NCBI GenBank assembly: GCA_028291945.1
Contig: JAQGNH010000454.1
Span: 1 to 55,743, forward strand
Reading direction: 5' to 3'
Source of the DNA: Betaproteobacteria bacterium
GTDB lineage: Bacteria; Pseudomonadota; Gammaproteobacteria; Burkholderiales; SG8-41
DNA: 55,743 bases
Position numbers and translations under genes: made by a program. Shown one piece after another: positions 18,775 through 27,711 of this stretch (the stretch's first letter is position 1; every line of letters begins with the position of its first letter). The notes beneath the pieces were generated by a model. The model was not told where the DNA came from, did no database searches, and saw nothing but the letters and a program-made list of their open reading frames with translations.

Positions 18775-20433
18775 ATGACAAGGTTGCCTTATCTGGGATT
18801 TTTCGTCTTTGTTCTGCTCGCCGACGTGGCGTGTTCCGTATGCGCTGCGCAAACGGATGCGGTACCTGCGCTCACGGGTCTCGTGATGTCCGTTGAAGAG
18901 GGCCGCATGGAAGGCGTGCTGGTCAGCGCCAAAAAAGCGGGCTCGAGCATCAGCATCACCGTCGTGAGCGATGAGCAGGGGCGTTACCGTTTTCCGCAAG
19001 CAAAGCTCGAGCCGGGCGCGTACGCGCTCGCGATACGCGCCGTTGGCTACGATCTGGACGGACCGTCTCGCGTTGAAGTGGCCCAAGGTAGCAGCGCGGA
19101 TTTGAAGCTGCGCAAGGCGAAAGACATCGCGGCTCAACTGAGCAACGCAGAATGGATCGCGAGCATGCCCGGAACGCAGCAGCAGAAGGCGACGCTGCTT
19201 AATTGCGTGAGTTGCCACACCGCGGAGCGCATCGTGCGATCGCACCATGACACGGACGCCTTCATCCAGACGCTCAAGCGCATGAGCACCTATGCGAACC
19301 AGAGCACGCCGCTGCAGCCGCAGCTGCGCCGAGCCACTCGCGATCTGGAGCTCATTGGAGAAGATCGGGCGCGGGTGCAGAAGGACCAGGCCGAATGGCT
19401 CGCCACAGTGAACCTGGGCTCACGCGAGGATTGGTCATATACGCTCAAACCCTATCCGCGTCCGAAAGGACGCGCCACGAAAGTTGTCATCACGCAATAC
19501 GATCTGCCGCGGCAGACCATCGAACCGCATGATGTCGTGGTCCTGGACGGCATGGCGTGGTACTGCGACTTCGGTGCGCAAGCCATCGGCAAGCTCGATC
19601 CGCGAACAGGAAAAATCACGGAATATCCTTTGCCGGAGCTCAAGAAAGGCTGGCCTTTGGGCTCGCTCTCGCTGCGCAATGACAAGGATGGCAATCTCTG
19701 GCTCGGCATGATGTACCAAGCTGCGGTCGCGAAGTTCGACCGCCGGACTGAAAAGTTCCAGATCTGGCAATTGCCGCCTGAGTGGAACCGCGACAATACG
19801 CAAGTTAACATGACGAGCCCTTTCCACTACGCCGTCGATGGCAAGGTGTGGACGCAGAACAACGGGTTCGCGGGTGTCCACCGTCTCGACCTCGCGTCAG
19901 GCAAATTCGAGACGTGGGAGCCGTTCAAAGGGTCGAAGCGTCTTCACAACATCTATGATGTCATCGCCGACTCGCGTAACAACGCGTGGTTTACCGATAT
20001 CGCGAACGAGCACATCGGCCGCATCGACGCGAGCACCGGAAAGATTACGCTGTACACGACGCCCACGTCCCGCTCCGGTCCGCGACGCGGCATGATGGAC
20101 GCCCAGGACCGCCTCTGGTTTGCCCAATACCGCGGCAACAAAATCGCGATGTTCGATACCAAAACGGAACAGTTCACGGAATGGCCGATGAAGACACCGT
20201 GGCTGAGCCCGTACGATGTTGCGATCGACAGGAACGGGGAGGCGTGGACAGGATCGATGTTGAGCGACCAGGTGGCACGGCTGAATACGAAAACTGGGGA
20301 AGCTGTCGAATATCTGCTTCCGCGATCCACGAATGTGCGACGCGTGTTCGTCGACAACTGGACGACGCCAGTGACATTCTGGGTCGGCAGTAATCACGGC
20401 GCTTCAATCATAAAGCTAGAGCCGCTCGACTGA
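18775..20433 (+). CDS. Exported fusion: carboxypeptidase-regulatory-like domain, c-type haem motif and Vgb-like beta-propeller
   Basis: A 552-residue protein starting at ATG 18775, six bases after AAGGAGG. A signal peptide (residues 1-24) is followed by a beta-sandwich like the CarboxypepD regulatory domain (about 31-112: LTGLVMSVEEGRMEGVLV, DEQGRYRF, LAIRAVGYD). A single haem c site follows, Cys144-Val-Ser-Cys147-His148. From about 215 to the end lies a streptogramin-lyase-like propeller with repeated blades (GKITEYPLPE, DKDGNLWLGMM, DAQDRLWFAQYRGNKI). The lyase active-site pattern is not obvious, so streptogramin cleavage is unlikely. A periplasmic redox or sugar/alcohol-oxidation role is inferred only. 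It is followed by a second propeller gene. Confidence 0.85.
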   Translation: MTRLPYLGFFVFVLLADVACSVCAAQTDAVPALTGLVMSVEEGRMEGVLVSAKKAGSSISITVVSDEQGRYRFPQAKLEPGAYALAIRAVGYDLDGPSRVEVAQGSSADLKLRKAKDIAAQLSNAEWIASMPGTQQQKATLLNCVSCHTAERIVRSHHDTDAFIQTLKRMSTYANQSTPLQPQLRRATRDLELIGEDRARVQKDQAEWLATVNLGSREDWSYTLKPYPRPKGRATKVVITQYDLPRQTIEPHDVVVLDGMAWYCDFGAQAIGKLDPRTGKITEYPLPELKKGWPLGSLSLRNDKDGNLWLGMMYQAAVAKFDRRTEKFQIWQLPPEWNRDNTQVNMTSPFHYAVDGKVWTQNNGFAGVHRLDLASGKFETWEPFKGSKRLHNIYDVIADSRNNAWFTDIANEHIGRIDASTGKITLYTTPTSRSGPRRGMMDAQDRLWFAQYRGNKIAMFDTKTEQFTEWPMKTPWLSPYDVAIDRNGEAWTGSMLSDQVARLNTKTGEAVEYLLPRSTNVRRVFVDNWTTPVTFWVGSNHGASIIKLEPLD

Positions 20434-20455
20434 GTCGAAGCGGTCAACGAGGAGA

Positions 20456-20475
20456 GCGCAAAGCAACGTTTGCGC
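20456..20475 (+). other. Hairpin between the two propeller genes
   Basis: GCGCAAA (20456-20462) pairs with TTTGCGC (20469-20475) around a 6-nt loop. A second, bulged hairpin spans the stop codon at about 20422-20443. No T-run follows. The structures could partly terminate or stabilise the upstream message within a two-gene operon. Confidence 0.4.
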
Positions 20476-20507
20476 GTGGCTCAGCACGTCCAATTCAGGG
20501 AGGGGTC

Positions 20508-21587
20508 ATGAAAGGTTGGTTTGTCGCTACGGCTTTGTCGTTCAGTGTTTACGCATACGCGCAGGAAGTTCCCGTTATCCGGTTCGATTCTGCACCGGAT
20601 CCCGTCAAGATGCCAAAAGACGTACATCTGGGCGAAGTGACGGGCGTCGCCGTCAACTCGAAAGGACATGTTTTCGTATTCTCCCGCGGCAACACGAACG
20701 GGCCGGCATATGGCGCCGCTGCCGCGCAATTGCTCGAGTTCGACGAGAATGGCAAATTCATCCGCGAGATCGGCAAGAATCTGTACGCATGGTCGTTCGG
20801 CCACACCGTGCGCATTGATAAAGACGACAACATCTGGGCCACTGACAAAGGCTCCGATATGGTCATCAAGTTCAATCCGGAAGGCCGCGTCGTGATGGTG
20901 TTCGGACGCAAGCAGGAGGCATCCGACAAGGAAACAGGGCCCGTAGAGCGCCACAAGCCGCCGCTGCCTCCGGAAATCGGCCGCTTCAGACAGGTTACGG
21001 ACGTGACATGGGATCCCGCCGGCAACACCTACATCAGCGACGGCTACATCAACTCACGCGTCGCAAAAGTGGATAGGAACGGCCGCTGGATCAAATCCTT
21101 CGGAGAGCCCGGCAACAAACCCGGTCAGCTGAATACGCCCCACAGCATCGCCGCAGATGCACAAGGCAATATCTATGTCGCGGATCGTGGCAACCGGCGC
21201 ATTCAGGTTTTCGACGGCGATGGAAACGTGCTGCGGGAAATCCGTATCGACGTGCCTTTCGACGCGGGGATACAACCGGCGCTCGGGCCGGTGCCCGACG
21301 TGGCCAAGCTCGAAGCTGCCGGCTCGCCGCTCACGCAGGCTCCGGGCGCGCCATGGGCGCTTTGCATCACGCCGGGTCCGCGCCAGGTACTGTATGCATC
21401 GGATGCTTATCCCGGTCGCGTGTACAAATTGAGTCTCGACGGGAAGGTTCTCGGCGTGCTCGGCGAATCAGGCAAGCAGATGAAGCAGTTCGGCTGGATA
21501 CACGAGATTGCGTGTCCCTCGGAAAATGTTTTGTATGTTGCGGAGCTGCTCAACTGGCGAGTGCAGAAACTAATGCTGCACCCTTAG
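20508..21587 (+). CDS. Exported NHL-repeat six-bladed beta-propeller protein
   Basis: A 359-residue protein with a signal peptide (YAYA cleavage near residue 18) and AGGGAGGGGTC directly ahead of the ATG. NHL-type blades are clear: GVAVNSKGHVFVFSRG, VRIDKDDNIWATDKGSDMVIKF, DVTWDPAGNTYISDGYINSRVAKVD and SIAADAQGNIYVADRGNRRIQVFD. The arrangement resembles peptidyl-alpha-hydroxyglycine amidating lyase-like and other periplasmic NHL proteins; catalytic function cannot be assigned. It follows the haem-propeller gene by 74 nt on the same strand, so co-expression is likely, and both proteins should be periplasmic. It has no cysteine pair or haem site. Confidence 0.85.
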   Translation: MKGWFVATALSFSVYAYAQEVPVIRFDSAPDPVKMPKDVHLGEVTGVAVNSKGHVFVFSRGNTNGPAYGAAAAQLLEFDENGKFIREIGKNLYAWSFGHTVRIDKDDNIWATDKGSDMVIKFNPEGRVVMVFGRKQEASDKETGPVERHKPPLPPEIGRFRQVTDVTWDPAGNTYISDGYINSRVAKVDRNGRWIKSFGEPGNKPGQLNTPHSIAADAQGNIYVADRGNRRIQVFDGDGNVLREIRIDVPFDAGIQPALGPVPDVAKLEAAGSPLTQAPGAPWALCITPGPRQVLYASDAYPGRVYKLSLDGKVLGVLGESGKQMKQFGWIHEIACPSENVLYVAELLNWRVQKLMLHP

Positions 21588-21794
21588 CGTCCAACTCCTA
21601 CCTGGCATCCCGAACCCGAGGGCCGACACGCGGCAACGGGCGAGCGACCGTACACGCTTACGGGTGCGGCGCCAGCAGGACTCCAATCAGTTCGCCTTTC
21701 TGTAAGCGCCGCATGCGCGGCGGTTCACGCGTGTCCGTTCGCGTGTCAGAATCGCGCTCCTTACGTTTTTAGCCCACGATAAACGGATGCATCG

Positions 21795-22868
21795 ATGAGG
21801 ACTTTGCGGCGTTACCTCGCCTCGGAGATCACTGTAGCTACGGCGCTGGTCATGACAGCGCTGCTGATGCTGCTCGCGTTTTTTGACCTCGTTCACGAGG
21901 TCAACGATCTCGGTGTAGGGGGGTACAAGCTCAAGGATGTCGTGTTGCACGTGCTGCTGTCCCTTCCGAATCACGTGTACGAGGCGTTCCCGATCGCCGT
22001 GTTGATAGGCACTCTCTTCGCAATGGCGCAGCTCGCGGCGAGCTCGGAATACGTCGTAATTCGAAGTTCGGGCGTTTCGTTGATCCGGCTGAACCTGAGC
22101 CTCGCTCGACTCGGACTCGTGTTCGCGATTGCGACGTTCGTGTTTGGAGAGTTCGTCGGTCCTCCCGCGGAGCAACTCGCCTATCGGCTGCGCTCCCATG
22201 CCATCGCAGGGATCATTGCACAGGAATTCCGTTCCGGACTCTGGGTCAAGGAAGGCCGCAACTTCGTCAACGTCGCTCGAGTCACTGCGGATGGACAACT
22301 GAGTAACGTGCGTGTGTACGAATTCGATGCAGACTTCCACCTGAGCATCATCAGGCTGGCCGGCAATGGTCGTTACCTGGGCAATCGGACGTGGAAGCTG
22401 ACGGACGTGGTGGAAACATCGTTCGATGCCAAAGGGGCGCAGGTACGCAAAATCCCGGAGCTCGAATGGGTGTCGGTCCTCGAGCCGCGCTTGCTGTCGA
22501 CATTGGTCGTGCAGCCTGATCAGATGTCGGCCTGGAGTCTCTACTCGTACTCGCGCTTTCTCAAGGAGAATCAACAGAAACCGCTGCGCTACGAAATCGC
22601 GTTGTGGACCAAGCTGATGTATCCGGTCGCCGTCCTGGTCATGATGATGCTCGCAGTGCCATTCGCAGTTTTTCAGAAGAGGCAGGGCGGCGTTGGTGCG
22701 AAGATTTTCACGGGTATCATGCTGGGCCTTGCATTCATCGTCATGAACCGGCTTTTTGGTACCGTCGCGGTCCTCTACGATTGGCCTGCTGCGCTGAGCG
22801 CGACGTTGCCCACGCTGACTCTGCTGACGCTTGCCGTAGGGATGATGTGGTGGCAGGAGCGGCGCTGA
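21795..22868 (+). CDS. lptG: LPS export ABC transporter permease LptG
   Basis: An inner-membrane permease of the LptB2FG complex that extracts lipopolysaccharide and passes it to LptC/LptA. The 357-residue length and topology fit: three N-terminal helices (ending with GTLFAMAQLAASSEYVVIRSSGVS, where the cytoplasmic coupling helix contacts LptB), a periplasmic beta-jellyroll of about 150 residues starting near GLWVKEGRNFVNV, and three C-terminal helices (LMYPVAVLVMMMLAVPFAVF). The motif VGPPAEQLAYRLR is LptG-type. Its usual partner lptF is not next to it: upstream is the NHL gene, and 21588-21794 holds no remnant. LptF must be encoded elsewhere. Confidence 0.92.
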   Translation: MRTLRRYLASEITVATALVMTALLMLLAFFDLVHEVNDLGVGGYKLKDVVLHVLLSLPNHVYEAFPIAVLIGTLFAMAQLAASSEYVVIRSSGVSLIRLNLSLARLGLVFAIATFVFGEFVGPPAEQLAYRLRSHAIAGIIAQEFRSGLWVKEGRNFVNVARVTADGQLSNVRVYEFDADFHLSIIRLAGNGRYLGNRTWKLTDVVETSFDAKGAQVRKIPELEWVSVLEPRLLSTLVVQPDQMSAWSLYSYSRFLKENQQKPLRYEIALWTKLMYPVAVLVMMMLAVPFAVFQKRQGGVGAKIFTGIMLGLAFIVMNRLFGTVAVLYDWPAALSATLPTLTLLTLAVGMMWWQERR

Positions 22869-22887
22869 TTGGCGGCAACGGTAATTG

Positions 22888-24555
22888 TTACGGCGTTCGG
22901 CGATAAAGCAGGAATCGCTCGCGCGCATTTCCGGGCCTGCCGCCTTCCCAGAGAGGATTGTGGTTCTCCGGCGCAGATCGCTCCGCCGGCGAGCGCGTTT
23001 GGACGAGAAGCAGCGTGCAATCCGCGCGCGATCCATTTTTTTCGGTGACCGTCCGGATGCCTCCGAAGTATTCGAGCATCGCGCGCTCTGACTCCCCGAT
23101 ATTGAGGCCCGCAATACAATCGTAATGGCCAGGGAGCGCTGCGCGTAGACTGGCGACCACGCTCCGATAGGTTTTCCCCGCATCGACCCAGCCCAGAAGC
23201 AGCGTCATTGCGAGAGCCCAGGTTACGCATAGGCCCATCGTCCAGATAATGATCGATCGCGCACGGCCCGCTGCGAGCCAGCGGATAGTGCCCGCCCAAA
23301 GAGCGGTGTAGACCACCGCCGTGAGGAACGCTATCCAACTGAAAGCAGGTATATACCCAGGATTGAAGGTGAGCAGCTTTTGCTGAACCGTCGCGGGCAC
23401 GCCGAACTCCAATGCGATCCAGGTTGCCCAGATCGTTGCAACCAGGACTGTGAAGCCGACAACGTTTATTCGATACCAGCCCGATCCCACAGCAGCAGGC
23501 AAACGTTCAATCCCCGGCACAGCCAGCAACGCGAGCGGCAACAGCAGGGGCAGTGCATAGAGCTCGCGAGCGTCGTGTGAAATCGATAGCACGCCCAAGG
23601 TCACGCAGAAAAAGACCAGAAGGCAAACCTGGCCCGGTGTGTAGCCGCGCCGATACCCCGACCACAAAGCCCACACCGCGAGAGGAAGCGCCGGGAAGGT
23701 GAACCATGGAATCGTGCGCAGGTGATCCAGGGTATCCGCCCGCGGCCCGAGATTGTTCAGCCCGAAGAAACGCCCGAAATTGTTATCCCACATCCATTCC
23801 GAGAAAAGCGGCGGTGACAGCTGGTGCAGCATGAGGGGCCACCACAACAGCCACGGGCAGATACTCAGGGCTGCCGCTGCAATGAACACGAGGTGGCGGC
23901 GCGTGCGCCACGTTTTTGACGTAAGCGGGAGGGCAAGCGCGCTCAAGGCGAGAACGCCCGGGGCGAGCAGCCCTTTTGCCATGAAGCCTATGCCCGCTCC
24001 GGCGCCCAGCCACGCGCCACCCACCGTCGGCCGCTGCGCGGCATGTATCAGACCGTACAGACCGATCGCAAAGCCGCTCAGGAGCGCAATGTCAGTGATG
24101 AGCTGATGAGCATGGACGAGCAAACCGACACAGCCGAGCAGCACGATGACGGCGAAGTGCGCTTGAGCACGCCCGAACAACGCGCGCGCGGAGAGCCATA
24201 TAAAAAACGCAGTCAGCCCCATGTACAGCACTGTGGCGAGCCGTGCGGCGTCATGCAGTGCGAGCGGAGGCGAGAACGCAGTAGCCAGGGCCGCAGCCGT
24301 AAGGTAATAGAGCGGCGGCTTCTCCATGAACGGCTCGCCCGCGAGTGTTGGAACGACCCAGGACCCGCCCTGGACGATGTGATTTACCAGGCCGAAGCCA
24401 TAGCCTTCGTCCGGCTTCCACGGGTCGTGGCCGAACAAGCCCGGAAGTATCCACGCGACAAAAAGGACACTCGTCAGCAGCTCAGGCGAAGCTCGGCGCA
24501 GTAGGGCGATCGGGTGCAGCACGATTTTTAAGGAAAGACGCCGACGCTGCCGCAC
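22888..24555 (-). CDS. GT39/ArnT-like membrane glycosyltransferase
   Basis: A polytopic membrane protein of 555 residues with 10-12 predicted helices. The first periplasmic loop carries DPWKPDEGYG (Asp44, Asp49, Glu50), the GT-C acidic motif of the PMT/ArnT superfamily, and EKPPLYYL lies near residue 78. Such enzymes transfer sugars from polyprenyl-phosphate donors to lipid A, proteins or glycans on the outer face of the inner membrane. It begins with GTG after GGAG, only 12 nt beyond the stop of the second RND pump, so it is the fourth gene of that operon. It is distinct from the ArnT at 35125. Acceptor and donor are unknown. Confidence 0.85.
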   Translation of the reverse strand: MRQRRRLSLKIVLHPIALLRRASPELLTSVLFVAWILPGLFGHDPWKPDEGYGFGLVNHIVQGGSWVVPTLAGEPFMEKPPLYYLTAAALATAFSPPLALHDAARLATVLYMGLTAFFIWLSARALFGRAQAHFAVIVLLGCVGLLVHAHQLITDIALLSGFAIGLYGLIHAAQRPTVGGAWLGAGAGIGFMAKGLLAPGVLALSALALPLTSKTWRTRRHLVFIAAAALSICPWLLWWPLMLHQLSPPLFSEWMWDNNFGRFFGLNNLGPRADTLDHLRTIPWFTFPALPLAVWALWSGYRRGYTPGQVCLLVFFCVTLGVLSISHDARELYALPLLLPLALLAVPGIERLPAAVGSGWYRINVVGFTVLVATIWATWIALEFGVPATVQQKLLTFNPGYIPAFSWIAFLTAVVYTALWAGTIRWLAAGRARSIIIWTMGLCVTWALAMTLLLGWVDAGKTYRSVVASLRAALPGHYDCIAGLNIGESERAMLEYFGGIRTVTEKNGSRADCTLLLVQTRSPAERSAPENHNPLWEGGRPGNARERFLLYRRTP

Positions 24556-24567
24556 GAGGCTCCGACG

Positions 24568-27500
24568 CTAGTCCTGCTCCGATGCGGCTGTGGGCGCCGG
24601 GGTTCGACGTCTGCTGTGCCCGTGGTAATACCGCCGCTCGAAGATGACGTACAGCGTCGGCAACACGATCAGCGTCAGCAGCGTGGCCGAGATGAGTCCG
24701 CCAATAACGACGACCGCGAGTGGTTTTTGCGTCTCCGATCCGATGTCGTGCGACAAGGCCATGGGGAGCAGGCCGAACATGGCAAGGAGGCCCGTCATAA
24801 GCACCGTACGCAGGCGCACGACCGAGCCTTCCAGGACCGCCTGCTCGGGGGATGCGCCGGCGCTCTTCAGCTGATTGAAATACGACACCATCACCACTCC
24901 GTTCAGTACTGCCTGACCAAACAACGCGATAAAGCCTATGGCCGCCGAAACCGACAGCGGAATCCCGGTGACGAGCAGCGCGACGATACCACCGATCAGC
25001 GCAAGCGGGATATTCAGCACGATCAGCACAGCGCCCCGAAACGATTTGAACGCGTCGAAAAGCAGAATGAAAATGAGCAGGATCGAAATCGGAACGATAA
25101 GCAACAGCCGCGCCATTGCGCGCTCCTGGTTCTCGAATTCGCCCGACCAGCTGATCGTATAGCCCGCCGGCAGCTTCACCTTCTGCGCCACACGTGCTTG
25201 CATGTCGCTCACGACGGAGCCCATGTCGCGGCCCTCGATGAACACGCCGATCGCGATCACGCGCCCGCCATTCTCGCGGCTGATGTTCATGCTTCCGCCG
25301 ATCGTCTTGAAGTTCGCAACCTGTGCGAGAGGAATGAACGCGCCGGCCTGCGTCGTGAGCAGGATTTCGCGCAACTGGGTGAGCGAGCGCTCGTTTTCAC
25401 GCAGGCGTACTACGACGGCGAACTTGCGCTCGCCTTCCCAGATGCGCGTTGCTTCGCGGCCTCCAAGCGCCGTTTCGATCACATCCTGAATGTCTCCGAT
25501 GTTCAGCCCGTAACGCGCAGCCTGCGCCCGGTCGATTTCGATGAGCTCCTGCGGCAGCTCGCCCTGACGATCGATCATGGCTCGCGCGAGACCCGGCACA
25601 TCGGAGATCGCACCCAATACGAGCTGTGCGGTGTCGCGCAGCACCACGAGATCGTCACCGAATATCTTGACGACGATCTGACCGTCTATCTGCGAAATAC
25701 TCTCGAGGATGTTGTCACGAATCGGTTGAGAAAAGCTCGCCTGCATGCCGGGGAGCTTGTCGAAAGCAGCGCCCATCTCGCGGATGACATCCTGCTTGGT
25801 GACCTTGCGCTTCCATTCGGACTCGGGCTTCAGGTCTACGAAAATCTCGGCCATGCTGATCAGTTTAGGGTCCGTGCCGTCTTCAGGCCGTCCCGCCTTG
25901 TATACCACCGTGCTGATCTCGGGGATGTGCGCTATCGCGCCTCTGATCCGGCTCATCTGCTCACGCGCTTCACTCACCGAAAGGCTGGGATGGAGCGGTA
26001 CGTTGATCCAGATCGATCCTTCGTTGAGCTCCGGCAGGAACTCCGTACCGAGGTACGGCACCGCAGCAAGGCTTACTGCGAAAGCACCGAGGGCTGCGGC
26101 AACGACGATCTTGCGATGCGCGAGCGACCATTGGAGCGCAGGGAGGTACATTCTTTTGCACCACTGGACCAGTCGATTCTCTTCGTGAGCGACACGTCTG
26201 CGCAGCAGCAGATAGCAGAGCAAGGGCACGAGCGTGAGCGAGAAGATGAGCGATGCAATCAGCGCAGAGGTCACGGAATAGGCCATAGGCGCGAAAATAC
26301 GGCCTTCATGACGCTGCAGCGTGAAAATTGGAATGTGCGCCGCGATGATGATCAGCATCGAGAATAGCGTGGGCCGTCCCACCTCGCTCGCGGCGTTGAG
26401 GATCGTTTGCATGCGCCCCCGGTTGTCGTCGGGGGCGTGATTGCGTTCACCCAGCCTTCGGAACACGTTTTCCACTACGATCACCGCGCCGTCCACGATG
26501 ATCCCGAAATCCATCGCACCGAGCGAAAGCAGATTTGCCGGTATCCCCAGAAAAGTAAGACCCAGAAACGTACCCAGCAAAGATAATGGAATGATCAATG
26601 CGACGATAGCGGCGGCGCGAAAGTTGCCAAGAAACAGCACCAGCACCAGCGTGACCAGCGTTGCGCCTTCGACAAGGTTCGTAAACACGGTCTTCAGGGT
26701 TTTGTCGAGGAGCCAGGTGCGGTCGTAGTAAGGCACGATCGACACCCCTTTAGGCAGCACCGAGCGGTTCAGCAACGCGACTTTCTTTTTGACAGCATCG
26801 AGCACGGTTGCGGGATTTTCGCCCCGCCGCATGAGCACGATACCGGTCGTGATGTCCGGGTCGTCGTCCTGGCCCACGACGCCCTGACGCGGCACCGCGC
26901 CAATCGTGAGCGCCGCGATGTGCCGCACGAGCACAGGTACGCCATTGCGCTCAGCTACGACGATGTCGAGGAGTTCCTCGGGAGAGCGCACGAGGCCGAT
27001 GCCGCGAATAAGAAATTGCTGCCGGCCATGCTCGACGTAGCCTCCGCCCGCGTTCGAGCTGCCGCGCTCCAGCGCCGCGAACAGCTGCTGAAGACTGATC
27101 TTGTAATACTTCAGCCGGGACAAATCGGGGTTGATTTCGTATTGCTTGATGAAACCGCCGAAGCTCACGATATCGGCGACCCCCGGTATAAGCCTCAACT
27201 GCCTGCTGACGGTCCAGTCCTGGATCGTGCGCAGTTCGTGCGCTTCGAGGCCCGGCCCGTTTATCCGGTAGCGGTAAATTTCGCCGACCGGCGTGGAAAG
27301 CGGCGCGAGCTGAGGCGTGACGCCTGGCGGCAGATCGGCCTCGCGCAAGCGCTCGAGCACCTGCTGGCGGGCGAAATACGGATTCGCCTTGTCGTCGAAA
27401 GTGAGAATGATGAACGAGAGCCCGAATTGCGTATGCGAAAACATACGGATCGAATTCGGCATGCCCGCGAGCGCGACTTCGATCGGAAACGTAACCTGCT

Positions 27501-27711
27501 TTTCCACCTCCTCGGCCGCGCGGCCCGGATGCAGCGTGATGACTGTGACCTGGGTGTCCGTCACGTCGGGCAGCGCTTCTACAGGCAGTTGCTTGAACGC
27601 AACGATCCCGCCACCGATGAAAAGGATCATGCCCAGAAAGATGAAAAGCGGTTGCTGGAGCGCGAAAGCGACGATGCGTCTGATCGCGCCCGCGTGATGA
27701 CCCTGACTCAT
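24568..27711 (-). CDS. Heavy-metal-type (HME) RND inner-membrane efflux pump, CzcA/CusA-like (module 2)
   Basis: A 1047-residue pump. Helix 4 carries DFGIIVDGAVIVVEN with Asp401, Asp407 and Glu414, the canonical CzcA D-D-E relay. LPVEALPDVTDTQVTV (42-57) and VSFGGFIKQYE (182-192) are family motifs, and two periplasmic loops and 12 helices are present. It is paralogous to the pump at 10869 but has the more canonical helix-4 sequence (Gly408, Asn415). Its start overlaps the adaptor stop by 4 nt (ATGA at 27708-27711). A metal cation substrate is expected from the family; the exact ion is open. The short His-containing N-terminus (GHHAG) precedes the first helix. Confidence 0.93.
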   Translation of the reverse strand: MSQGHHAGAIRRIVAFALQQPLFIFLGMILFIGGGIVAFKQLPVEALPDVTDTQVTVITLHPGRAAEEVEKQVTFPIEVALAGMPNSIRMFSHTQFGLSFIILTFDDKANPYFARQQVLERLREADLPPGVTPQLAPLSTPVGEIYRYRINGPGLEAHELRTIQDWTVSRQLRLIPGVADIVSFGGFIKQYEINPDLSRLKYYKISLQQLFAALERGSSNAGGGYVEHGRQQFLIRGIGLVRSPEELLDIVVAERNGVPVLVRHIAALTIGAVPRQGVVGQDDDPDITTGIVLMRRGENPATVLDAVKKKVALLNRSVLPKGVSIVPYYDRTWLLDKTLKTVFTNLVEGATLVTLVLVLFLGNFRAAAIVALIIPLSLLGTFLGLTFLGIPANLLSLGAMDFGIIVDGAVIVVENVFRRLGERNHAPDDNRGRMQTILNAASEVGRPTLFSMLIIIAAHIPIFTLQRHEGRIFAPMAYSVTSALIASLIFSLTLVPLLCYLLLRRRVAHEENRLVQWCKRMYLPALQWSLAHRKIVVAAALGAFAVSLAAVPYLGTEFLPELNEGSIWINVPLHPSLSVSEAREQMSRIRGAIAHIPEISTVVYKAGRPEDGTDPKLISMAEIFVDLKPESEWKRKVTKQDVIREMGAAFDKLPGMQASFSQPIRDNILESISQIDGQIVVKIFGDDLVVLRDTAQLVLGAISDVPGLARAMIDRQGELPQELIEIDRAQAARYGLNIGDIQDVIETALGGREATRIWEGERKFAVVVRLRENERSLTQLREILLTTQAGAFIPLAQVANFKTIGGSMNISRENGGRVIAIGVFIEGRDMGSVVSDMQARVAQKVKLPAGYTISWSGEFENQERAMARLLLIVPISILLIFILLFDAFKSFRGAVLIVLNIPLALIGGIVALLVTGIPLSVSAAIGFIALFGQAVLNGVVMVSYFNQLKSAGASPEQAVLEGSVVRLRTVLMTGLLAMFGLLPMALSHDIGSETQKPLAVVVIGGLISATLLTLIVLPTLYVIFERRYYHGHSRRRTPAPTAASEQD

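Noticed and set aside
18775-20433. Virginiamycin B lyase (streptogramin resistance)
   Set aside because: Only the propeller fold is similar. The haem motif and extra N-terminal domain, and the lack of a clear lyase active-site pattern, argue for another function.
24616-26367. A 583-codon open frame opposite the second RND pump
   Set aside because: Same situation: an antisense shadow with implausible composition, while the minus-strand pump shows all family motifs.
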